DNA of 52,066 nt from assembly GCA_937893145.1 (NCBI GenBank), contig CALBJW010000191.1, positions 1 through 52,066 of the forward strand, written 5' to 3'. Below are positions 17,342 to 27,200 of the stretch, piece after piece. The translations under genes were made by a program, and so were the position numbers. The stretch is from an uncultured Prevotellaceae bacterium. GTDB lineage: Bacteria; Bacteroidota; Bacteroidia; Bacteroidales; Bacteroidaceae. Position 1 is the first letter of the stretch. Each line of letters begins with the position of its first letter. The notes beneath the pieces are model-generated. The model did not search any database. It was not told where the DNA came from and was given only the letters and a program-made list of their open reading frames with translations.

Positions 17342-18352
17342 CTAAGAAGTCTTAATCTTTTGTCCCTTGCGGAGGATTCCGTCGCGATTGATACCGTTAA
17401 GTTTGCAGAGTTTTTCAACAGTTGTGCCGTGTGCCTTTGCAATCTTAGAGAGGTTGTCACCGTCTTGAACGCTGTAGGCAGTAGGCTTCTTTGACTGCTT
17501 CTTCTTTGCCTGACGCGACTTGCGTGAAGACTTAGCTGTCTCTTCCTGAAGTTCAATTGCCTCTTCTGTATTCTGAGTGTCGGCAGCTGCAATTTCTTCA
17601 TTGCGCTTTTCGTTTTCTGCTTCAGCTTTCTTTGTGTTATTGGCAATGCTTGTATCCTTTCTGATTGTTCCGCCACGATAAACGAATGAGTTTGCAACAA
17701 CATCCTGATTTTCGAAGTCGAACATAAGTGCAGGGTTGATAGCTGTGCCACAAAGACGTGTTTCAAAGTGAAGGTGAGAACCTGTAGAACGACCTGTGTT
17801 ACCACCAAGACCGATAACATCACCTGCCTTTACAATCTGGTTTTCCTTTGCGATAATCTTGCTGAGGTGACCGTAAAGAGTTTCAAGACCATTTGGGTGA
17901 CGGATGACAACATGGTAACCATAACCACCACCTTGATATTGAGTTACACGAACCTTACCATCGAATGCAGCACGGATAGTGTCACCAATATAAACCTTTA
18001 CGTCGATGCCCTGATGAGCACGTCCCCAACGAGGACCAAAGTTAGATGTGACCTTGCGACTTGAAGTTGGCATGCAGAAGCCTGTAAGGTCAATCTTGTA
18101 ATTTGCAGGAACATGACCAGCAACACTTGTTACACCTGCATTTCTCCAGTCTGAATAGATGTCAGATGCTGGATTTGACAAATCTGCAGATGAAGCAGAG
18201 AGTGAGCGACCATTGATTCTTACGTTCCTTACATCTTTAAGATGTTTATCAGAAGGTGCCTGACGAGCGATGAGGTCCTGAGCAGCACTGCTGAGGCTTA
18301 TCATTGAAAGTATTGCTATGCCAAGCGTCTTTGTAATCTTGATTAAATTCAC
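17342..18352 (-). CDS. Secreted M23 peptidase with C-terminal LysM domain
   Basis: 336 residues with a signal peptide (1-24, ending SSAAQ). The LytM/M23 fold (about 95-210) keeps its zinc ligands: H and D in HQGIDVKV, and the histidines of SHLHFET. A charged Glu/Lys-rich linker follows (about 235-290), then one LysM repeat (about 293-336). The enzyme would cut peptide cross-links in peptidoglycan, anchored by LysM. It lies 50 bases after ndk on the same strand and ends at a strong terminator. All catalytic ligands are present, so it is probably active rather than a scaffold. Confidence 0.92.
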   Translation of the reverse strand: MNLIKITKTLGIAILSMISLSSAAQDLIARQAPSDKHLKDVRNVRINGRSLSASSADLSNPASDIYSDWRNAGVTSVAGHVPANYKIDLTGFCMPTSSRKVTSNFGPRWGRAHQGIDVKVYIGDTIRAAFDGKVRVTQYQGGGYGYHVVIRHPNGLETLYGHLSKIIAKENQIVKAGDVIGLGGNTGRSTGSHLHFETRLCGTAINPALMFDFENQDVVANSFVYRGGTIRKDTSIANNTKKAEAENEKRNEEIAAADTQNTEEAIELQEETAKSSRKSRQAKKKQSKKPTAYSVQDGDNLSKIAKAHGTTVEKLCKLNGINRDGILRKGQKIKTS

Positions 18353-18402
18353 GACAGTTGTTAAGTTTTAGAATAGGTTAGATAAAGTTGTTTCTGCGCA
18401 AA

Positions 18403-18864
18403 TTAATATTCGTCATTTGCGTAGAGGTACTGGAATACTCCAGGTGTGTAGTCGAAGATTTCCTCAGGCTTGAAGAAACGGTTAAGTTCAATTACTGCAT
18501 TCTCTGGAGAATCCGAAGTGTGGATGATGTTTTCCTGGAAACTCATACCAAAGTCACCGCGGATTGTACCTGGAGCAGCTTTGCGTGAGTTTGTTGAACC
18601 AGTCATGCTGCGAACGGTTTCAACAGCATCAACACCTTCGTAACAACAACAAACGACTGGAGAAGCCATCATTGAGTTCTTGATGCGCTGGAAGAATGGT
18701 TTGCCTGCAAGGTGTGAATAGTGCTCATTGAGTATTTCGTCTGTGAGCTGCATCATCTTCATACCTGCAAGGCGTAATCCTTTACGCTCAAAACGTGCTG
18801 TTACTTCACCTACAAGTGCGCGCTGTACGGCACCTGGCTTTAAGATAACTAATGTTTTCTCCAT
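18403..18864 (-). CDS. ndk: Nucleoside diphosphate kinase
   Basis: 153 residues from the ATG at 18864; an in-frame ATG at 18900 would add twelve Glu/Asn/Gln-rich residues that the family lacks. The enzyme balances nucleoside triphosphate pools. The family start EKTLVILKPGAV is present, the active-site histidine is H115 in NIIHTSDS, and the RGDFG motif is intact. It has its own good promoter, and the M23 peptidase gene follows. Confidence 0.95.
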   Translation of the reverse strand: MEKTLVILKPGAVQRALVGEVTARFERKGLRLAGMKMMQLTDEILNEHYSHLAGKPFFQRIKNSMMASPVVCCCYEGVDAVETVRSMTGSTNSRKAAPGTIRGDFGMSFQENIIHTSDSPENAVIELNRFFKPEEIFDYTPGVFQYLYANDEY

Positions 18865-18947
18865 ATTGTTGTTTAATTGTTCTTCTTGATTTTCATTCAA
18901 TTGTTATTGGGCAAAAATGCAAATACACGTTTCACCCATTTTCGTTG

Positions 18948-18979
18948 CAAAGATACAAATAATAAAATTAATGAGCAAA
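18948..18979 (-). promoter_or_regulatory. Promoter for ndk
   Basis: On the minus strand, TTTG (18976-18979) and TATCTTTG (18948-18955) are exactly 20 bases apart, a full match to the Bacteroidota promoter consensus. The transcription start would be near 18941, leaving a leader of about 75 bases to the ATG at 18864. Confidence 0.8.
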
Positions 18980-19026
18980 AAACACACAATTAATTTATTA
19001 TATTTTCACATTTCATTTAAAATGAT

Positions 19027-19218
19027 TTAATTTTCGAGCGATTTTTTTACGTCATTTTCTACTTTTGTAAGCTTTGCTTTGCAGAATGTAATTAAATCTT
19101 TTGCTTCTTTAAGACTTGATGCAAGCGAGTCAATGTTCATTTCTCCCGACTCAATTTGCTGTACAATGAGGCTTAATTTCTTCATTGCTTCCTCGTATGT
19201 AAGTTCTTCTTTTTTCAT
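19027..19218 (-). CDS. xseB: Exodeoxyribonuclease VII small subunit
   Basis: 63 residues, a typical size. It begins with the family pattern LTYEEAMKKLSLIVQQIESGE and forms two long helices. It binds the XseA large subunit to make the single-strand exonuclease complex used in repair. The start overlaps the xseA stop by four bases (ATGA). Confidence 0.95.
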   Translation of the reverse strand: MKKEELTYEEAMKKLSLIVQQIESGEMNIDSLASSLKEAKDLITFCKAKLTKVENDVKKSLEN

Positions 19219-20504
19219 TTTATTGTAGATTTTATCGTTCCAGATTTGAGAGTTGTTTCTATTGTCTGACCAACAGATACTGCAGATGCATCGGTTACGG
19301 CTTTACCATCAATACGAGTTATACTGAAACCTAAGTTTAGTATTCTTTGCGGGTCTGCACTATCAAGTTTGACATTCATCATGTCTATCTTATGTTTTTC
19401 TGCAGTTAGTAAGATTTCTGTAGCAGAAAGTAAGCGTTGTTGCGTTCTGTTGAGTTGAGCAGTCTCGTTTATTGTCCGCTGGATGATTTGGTTTTGGATG
19501 GACATGAGTGTGCGATCAAGTCGTGCAAATTCTCTTTGCTTAAAGAGTTCGAAGAGGGTTGGTAGTTTCTGCGTGAGAAGTTCCAGCCTTTGTTTTTCTT
19601 TCTGTAAAATATGCGATGTGGCATTATAAGTGCGCTCCTCCAAATCCATAACCAAAGCCAGTTCTGCCTCCTGATGGTGGATAAGAAATTCTGCTGCTGC
19701 AGTAGGTGTTTTTACGCGAGTATGCGACACCATGTCAATGACTGTGTCGTCTCTTTCGTGACCTATACCTGTTATGATAGGAATAGGGAACTGAGCTACA
19801 TTCTCTCCTAATGCGAGGGTGTCGAATCCCGAAAGGTCAGTGACCGAACCGCCGCCTCGAATGATAACTACTACATCCCAATCGTCGATACATTCCGCAA
19901 TGCTATTGAGAGCAGAAATGACAGACTGTTCCACTTCATTTCCTTGCATAGTCGCAGGAAACAGTTGGGTGTGGAAGGCAAGGTTGAAGGCATTGCTCTG
20001 GAGTTGATTGCAGAAGTCTCCATAACCTGCAGCTGTAGGCGAAGAAATAACGGCTATACGTTGTAAAAGACGAGGCAGAGGCAATTCTTTGTTCATATCA
20101 TACACACCCTCGTCCTTGAGAGTTTGAATTATCTCCATTCGTCTTTTTGCAATATCTCCGAGTGTGTATGTCGGGTCAATATCTATGATGTTGAGTGAGT
20201 AACCATAGAGTTCGTGAAAGGTTACTTCCACGTTCACCAGTACCTCCATACCTGCAGCAAGTGGCTGACCTGTTATATGTTCAAAATGACTTCGTAATAG
20301 ATACCATTTGTTTGCCCAGACTTGAGCCCTTGCCTTTGACACAATGCCATGACCATAGTCATCTTTCTGAACAAGTTCAAGGTAACAATGCCTATTGAAT
20401 TGCAAAGAACTGATTTCAGCACGCACCCAATACGAGTCGCACATTGTTGTTTCCAATGTGAGACGCACGAGATTGTTCAGTTCATATAGTGATATGCTTT
20501 TCAT
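19215..20504 (-). CDS. xseA: Exodeoxyribonuclease VII large subunit
   Basis: 429 residues. It has an N-terminal OB fold (about 1-100), then the catalytic domain with ISSPTAAGYGDF, the IIRGGGS loop, and GIGHERDDTVIDMVSHTRVK, all family signatures. A long coiled region (about 280-380) follows and carries the small-subunit sites. The gene overlaps both neighbours by four bases, so unknown gene-xseA-xseB form one translationally coupled unit downstream of sprA. Confidence 0.96.
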   Translation of the reverse strand: MKSISLYELNNLVRLTLETTMCDSYWVRAEISSLQFNRHCYLELVQKDDYGHGIVSKARAQVWANKWYLLRSHFEHITGQPLAAGMEVLVNVEVTFHELYGYSLNIIDIDPTYTLGDIAKRRMEIIQTLKDEGVYDMNKELPLPRLLQRIAVISSPTAAGYGDFCNQLQSNAFNLAFHTQLFPATMQGNEVEQSVISALNSIAECIDDWDVVVIIRGGGSVTDLSGFDTLALGENVAQFPIPIITGIGHERDDTVIDMVSHTRVKTPTAAAEFLIHHQEAELALVMDLEERTYNATSHILQKEKQRLELLTQKLPTLFELFKQREFARLDRTLMSIQNQIIQRTINETAQLNRTQQRLLSATEILLTAEKHKIDMMNVKLDSADPQRILNLGFSITRIDGKAVTDASAVSVGQTIETTLKSGTIKSTIK

Positions 20505-21190
20505 ATAGTAGGTCGTTTACCGTTCAGGATATGTACGAAGTTGCTGAAGTTTCTGTCAATATGGTTCAACTCAAACTCCTCGATGTTCAAGGAAAATCGA
20601 GCTGGCAAATCATCAATCGCCCAATAGGTCTTTATGATACTTGTGGCGTTGAATGCCATGTCTGTCTTACGTTTCATAAGCACATTGCAGCATTTACGTG
20701 CAATGAGTCTGTCATCTAACATCTTTAGTGATTTGAAGATGAGATAGTATGACAGTGGAGTTTCGGTCTTTAGTAGTACACTAATACGAGTGATGTCGTT
20801 ATCAATATGCAGCCCATTGAACATGTCCATCATCTGCTGCTCCGTCTTGAGTTGGGGAGTGAGCATGTTTGCCATCTTTGTGATGGACTCGGGATTTGTA
20901 GTCTTTAGATGGTTGTATAATGCTTCTGTATGTTCATTCTGCACCTTGATGGTACCATCCTTTACAAGATGCTCACATGATGTGACTCCTGCGATGAAAG
21001 CTTGTCTCTTTAAATAAATAAGGTGTAATAGTGTTTCCCAAAACAGGTCGTTATCGAGCTTTGGCAACACTTCGGTTCGCACAACATGTTCAGCTCGTCT
21101 GAACTCCATATTGCTCAGACCGCCTAACAAACGCTGCAATCCCTGCCAATCACGATTGTTTATATGTTGTGTTATTCTATCTTTTATCAT
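20501..21190 (-). CDS. Unknown protein, Bacteroidales type
   Basis: 229 residues, with no signal peptide, membrane segment or recognised motif. It is predicted mostly helical, with HEAT-like alternation in places, and has five cysteines. It sits between sprA (45 bases upstream) and xseA (four-base overlap), so it is expressed with both. I do not recognise the family. A cytoplasmic role is likely from composition only. Confidence 0.7.
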   Translation of the reverse strand: MIKDRITQHINNRDWQGLQRLLGGLSNMEFRRAEHVVRTEVLPKLDNDLFWETLLHLIYLKRQAFIAGVTSCEHLVKDGTIKVQNEHTEALYNHLKTTNPESITKMANMLTPQLKTEQQMMDMFNGLHIDNDITRISVLLKTETPLSYYLIFKSLKMLDDRLIARKCCNVLMKRKTDMAFNATSIIKTYWAIDDLPARFSLNIEEFELNHIDRNFSNFVHILNGKRPTI

Positions 21191-21235
21191 TTATTAATTG
21201 AGGTTAACCCTTTGACTATCCTTTCCAACAATTAT

Positions 21236-24200
21236 TTATCGAGTCAATGAGAACTTCATGCTGATACCGAAGTCTGCAGTTGTAGTTGGATATGATGATG
21301 TAGATACCAATGGCACATTCTTTTGGAAGTCAACGAAACCGCTAAGAGTGAGCAGACGAGAGAAAGTGTAGTCTGCTGTGATTGCAACCTTATATGCGGT
21401 AGCACCACTTGTTGCAGTAGTTACTGCTGTCTGGATGTTACGGTTGAGAGCATTCTGCATACGGTATGAGAAGTCAGCACGGATATTGAGGTCATGGCTA
21501 ACCTGACCTCTTGTTCTGCTGGTTGAAGTACGAGAGTTTGACTTCTCTTCCTCCTGATTCTTGCTGTTCTTTCCGCCTTTCTTCTTCTTGTTAGGTGTGT
21601 CGCTTTGGATACGCTTAGCACCGAAGAGGTTAAGGTCCTTGAGTTTGTAACCGAAGCCAACAACAATGTCGTCGCTGTTGCTTTCTGTAAGAGCCACACT
21701 TGTCATCGAAAGGTTCAATGTACGAGTCTTCTTGAACTCAGCCTTAGCAGTAAGTCCGCTGTTGAAGGTCATATCGACACCGAAAAGAGGAGCAAATGAC
21801 TCGTTGATGCTGACAGTCGAAACGTTGTACATAGAACTTGGGATAGGGTTGCCTGTAGTGACATCTGTGATGAAGCCCATGTCACCCATATACTCCATAA
21901 AGCTTGTGTATGAGTTGTATGCACCAACAGCATAAACACTCTTGTATGCATGGTTGATGTTGAAGCTCTTGAAGCGGTCGGCAAAGAATCCTAACTTACT
22001 CAAACCTGTATATCTCACCGTCCAGTTTGGCAAGATGCTCATCAATGATGGGAAGATGTCAAGAGCAGACTTCTTAGCATCCTTTCCGCAGTAAGCTGAG
22101 AGGAATGCAGGAATCATGACATCAGCAGAGTATGTGTCGATTCCGCCATTGCTTGAGTCGTATTGCTTACCTGCAAAGTTTGGTCCTGCAGCATTTGGAT
22201 ATGTCGAACGCTTGTATTTGTTTTCAAGTCTGTTCTGCATGATGTCGAGGTTCTCTACGAATTTGTTGAAAGGACGCGAGTGGTAGTTGTTCGAGATGTT
22301 ACCACTTGAACTGAATGCAGATGCAGCAGATATGATTGTCATGTTGAACGAACCACTCTGAGTGATTGGCATGTTTGCATACATGAACTGGATAGAACGA
22401 GAGCGGTTTACAGTGCGGCTTGCATTAAGGTCAAGCTTCAAGTCACGAACAGGTTCGAGAGTCATCTTCAACTGAATATCCTCCATTGCATTTGTTGTGG
22501 CAGGAGTAGTGATGGTAGAATCCCCAATCAACCAGCCATTCTTTGCCGCCTTTTCTATGTAGTCATCGCCAATGGCACCGAATGCGAAGTCGAGACCAGG
22601 AGAGAGAAGACCATTCATTCTCTTCTGTCCGAATGCATCACCAATCTCTGTCTTGAAGCCAGGCATAGTCAAGGCGTAAGTGTTCTTGTATGAAACACTT
22701 GCATTTCTTATGAGCATAAGTCCACGAGCAACAACCTGAGTTGCCTTATACCAAGCCTCATCGTCAAATGGCTTCTTGGCTACGACATTAATCTTGACAG
22801 TTGATGTGTCGAGACTAAGTACCTTTATGGTGTTTGCATCTACCTTTTTATATTTAAGGTCGTAAACCTTACCCTTGCTGTCTGTAGCACGAACGATGAT
22901 ACGCTTTGAGTTCTGTCCGTGTTTTACCTCTGTATATAGAGTGTCGCACAGAGTGAAGTCTTGCGAGAATCCCTTAGACTTCTTGTCATTCTTTCCTCCG
23001 TTCTTGTCGTCGCCATCACCATTCTTGGTGGATTTTGAGTTCTTGGTGTTCTTGTTACGAGAGTCGTTTCTACGCGAGTTGCTTGCAAATCGTTTGTCTG
23101 CATCAGCCAAGAACTTCGACTTCTTGTACAGGGTCTCGAAGTTAATCTTGCCATTCACATTGATGCTGCGCTGAGTGTTGGCTATATGTCCGAGCGAACT
23201 ACCGTCTTCAAGTTCAGTACCACGAGTCCAACCATAAGTTGAGTTGTACGAACCATCCATAGTAATCCAGTCGAGAATAGGAATCTTATTCAATGGAATA
23301 GAGTATGAACCATTGAAAGAACTTGCGTACTTGAGAGGACGACCAAAACCTGCCAAACTATGCTTGATACTATCCTTCCATGCATCGTAAGCATCAGGAT
23401 AGAGGTCCTTGTTGATGACAGTATAAGGCTCTTCAATCTCTGCGTGAGTAGCAGAAGTATATGAAAGCTTCAAGCTCTTGAAGATATCCCAACGAATAGA
23501 GAGGTCTCGATTCCAAAGGAACTGCTCTGAGAATGTGACTGGCAACTTACTGTCACCTCCATTCACATCACGCTCCTGGAATTCGTAATATGCACGAGTG
23601 ATGTCGGTGTTGAAAGCAAAGCTCTGTGGCAGATACTGGAGGTTCTGTGCCTTTACGATGTCGAGCCACTTCGACTTGCCCTTCAACTTCTTGAATGGTT
23701 CGAGAGGCTTAATCTTTGGAGCATAGTTGTAACCAAAGTTCATCTTCCAGTTCTCCTCGTTCTCATATACGACAGTCTCACCAGTCTTGTATCTCTGACT
23801 GTATGAGTAGCTGACATTGAAGTTGCTTGGGTCGTATGGCATAGGAACACGACTCGTGTAACTTGACTTCCAGTTCGAGAGTGAGAAGTTCTTGTTCATT
23901 GTTGTTGTTTCTGTGAGCGAAGCCAACGAGTCACGTTCCCAAGCTGTAGCACATTCATTCAGGGCATCCTTAAGTAGCATGTCCGAGTCGAATGGATTAT
24001 ACTTAGGTGAAATCTTTCTCCAACTGTATGAATAATATACAGGCAACTGCATCTTCCACTTGATAGGGAAGAGTTTGCCGAGCTCAAACTGAGTGGTGAG
24101 ACTCCATTCGTAAAGGTTGTCGTCACGACGTTCGTTTACACCCTCCTCAAGTCCACCGAAACCGGCAGTTTCGACATGGCCAGTAACGTTTACAGAACCC

Positions 24201-27200
24201 AAGTCACTGAGTTGTACATTCATGTTACCCTGTGCAGCCCAGCCACCTTCATTAGAGTAGTCCTGCATACGGAGTTCGTTAACCCAGACCTCCACACTAC
24301 CTGTTCTACGACCATTGTTGCGCACACCAATCATCAAGGTCTTCACCTCGCCGAGCGATGGGTTACCCATCACACTGATGCGGTTGTTAGGTTTCGCTTG
24401 GTCGTAGTCGTAGTAGAGTTGAGTGTAACTCGCTGTTCCGAGAGCACGAGCCTTATTGCGTAAGTGCTTGATGTTGGTGAACACCTCAAGGTCAATGTCA
24501 AGCATGTTCTGCTCTGGCCATACTGCAGTACAACCTGATGTAGAGTAGGTGTCGTAGTGGCCTTCTGGGGTGAGTGTCAAAGGAATTTCATATTCGTAGT
24601 AGTTGCTCTTGTAGTCCGAACCGAGACGAACAAACACACTCATCTGGTTGTCCTGAAGTTCCTTGTCACCTTCGATAGCGTTAGCGTGTACGAACATCTG
24701 GAGATGCTTGTAGTGGCGGAGGTCGAGGTTCATGGTCTTATATACAGCACGAGCATCACCACTTGCAAGGTTGTCCACCTCAATCTGGAGTGCCTGCTCA
24801 TTCTCTTGAGTGAGCTGTGGCTGTGATGGGTCGAGAATACGAGTGACACCAGGAGGCAAAACATAGTTCACAGGACTCTTGTCATTGTTTTCCTCAATAT
24901 TGACTGCGGCAGTACGAACAGTACCACTCACACTTGGTTTGTCGCCAGTGAAGAGAGGCTGCTGGTAGTTACGCCATTCACCAGTTACGAGGTCGAGACT
25001 GGCAAGACGTACCACGATAGGCTTCTCGAAGTTGGTCATGTACATACGCATGAAACGAATGCTTGAGAAGTCGTTGATGCTACCAACCTTATCGTTATAG
25101 TCTTCGACAGGAATGCGGAAAAGATACCAGTTCACACTCTCCTTCTGTCCATTGCGGAGAGTGACCGATGTCTCGCGGAGGTCAACGATGTGGTTATAGC
25201 CCACCTTCATGTCTGAAGGACGAAGGCTCACCCTGTACTCGAAGAAGTTCTCGTACTCATTCATGGTGTAGTCCATGTTGACATCTTCTGCATCAGGTGT
25301 TGACTTGTATGCAGTTGAGTATCGCTCATCGGTATCGCTGTTGTTTGGCGAATTGCCTTCTGGCATGTTGATGAGTTTATATCGTTCAAGGATAGACTTC
25401 TGCTGGTTGTCGTAGTCCGAACCACGGTAGTAGTGGTAGTCATCACCAGCAGGGTCTGCTACAAACTTGCTGTAAGTGTCTGCATCCACCTTGTCCTTAA
25501 TATCATTAATGTATTTGGCATATTCACCGTAGGTAAGCTCGTCGTTGCTTGAAAGTCCGTTCATACCAACATCCTGTTTCAAACGAGCACCCGACTCATT
25601 AGAGAATGAATATACGACAGACTTCTCTGTTGGGATGCGTCCCCAAGTTGTTTCTGCATAGTTCTTTGTCTCACCTACAGGCATACCGCTCTCGTAAGCC
25701 TTTTTACCGTCCTTGAGAACATCCTCGCTCACATCACCAAGGTTGAAGTAGAGGTCACCACCAACACGGGAACTGTCGGCTGTATATACGAATGGGTCGA
25801 GCATCCAGAACTCGATGTACTGCACATTAGAAGTCTCGAAGTCGCTGGTGTCAATCTTACGCATCATACCACCCCAACGCTTCTCTGGGTTGTTGAGTTT
25901 ACCAGAACGTGTGAGGTCAGGGTCGAGGTTGTAAGGACCACGCTCATCAGGGTAGTAAGCCATGTTGAGGATAGGGAGAGTGTTGCTCTCGCCTGTGTTT
26001 GTGTCACGGTTAGGATAAACCTCACGCACATACACCTCACGTACATAATGATTACTGAGCTGGTTTAGGTCAGTCTTGATGTGTGAAGGAGTGAGCGAAC
26101 TGCTTCGACGTGTGAAGAGGGGGTCAATGTTGTACCATGCAAGGAGAGCACGGTTGTATCCATATCTCACATCATTAGTGAGGTTACCATACTGCAAGTG
26201 AGAAGGAGTAGATGAAAGCATCCATTCCTGTGGTGAACTAACATTAATCTTCGTGTTAGTGTATTCAAAGTCATCGATGTACGAGGCATTGCCCTGAGTG
26301 CCCTTAGACTGGCCTGCCTTGAGTTGTGCAAATTCACCAGTGAAAGAGATATTTGAAGGTTGACTTACGTCGATGAGAGGAATCTTATCAATAATGTTCG
26401 TGAGCCACTGCGACTGCTGTTTCCAGTTCATATTCACACCCCAGATGGTGTTGTTGAGAGGTTCGCCACCCCAAGCCACCTTTGAAGTGAGAGGTTTTTC
26501 GCTGACATGGAGCAAAGTACCACCGATCTGGAAATTCTTTGTAAAGTCATACTTCCAGTTGAAACCCATCATGGTCTTGCGCATCGTAGAGTATTCCGAC
26601 TGGCTCTCAAGGCTACAGCTCACAGGTGTTCCTGCATCGATGATGCTCTGGTTGATGATGTTGACACGTCCCATCGTGTAATCGACGGTATAGTCTGTAC
26701 CTTCAGACAAGGTCACACCACCAGCAGTGACCACCACTGAACCCTGAGGGATGTTCATGCTTCCGAGGTCAATCTCACTACCACTCGAACCCTTGAACTC
26801 GCCAGTAAGCGTGAACTTGTTCTTCTCTGCAATCTGCTTGGCAGCAGTCTTGGTCGAGTCGTAGAGTTCATCATAGCAATACTTATTTGCGATGGCATCA
26901 TTACCAATCTTCTTGCGGAGGTAGTCGCCGAATGGTTCTGCTACGGTAAAGAAGATACGACCTGAAGAAGACTGCACGGTGTAGCCTTCCAAATAGTCGA
27001 ATCGACCATTAGGATTTGCCTTCTCGTTATCATCCAAACGGTCCAGACCCAAGAGTCGAACGAGGGTAGTGTCCTTGAGGAATGGTTCTGGAATGTACGA
27101 TAGAGCCACACCTGTTGTGTCGCTGGTGTATTTGATGTCGAGCCTGAACTTCTCTCTCTGAAGACTCTGAGTCTTAAGAGCATATACGTTCTTCATCATC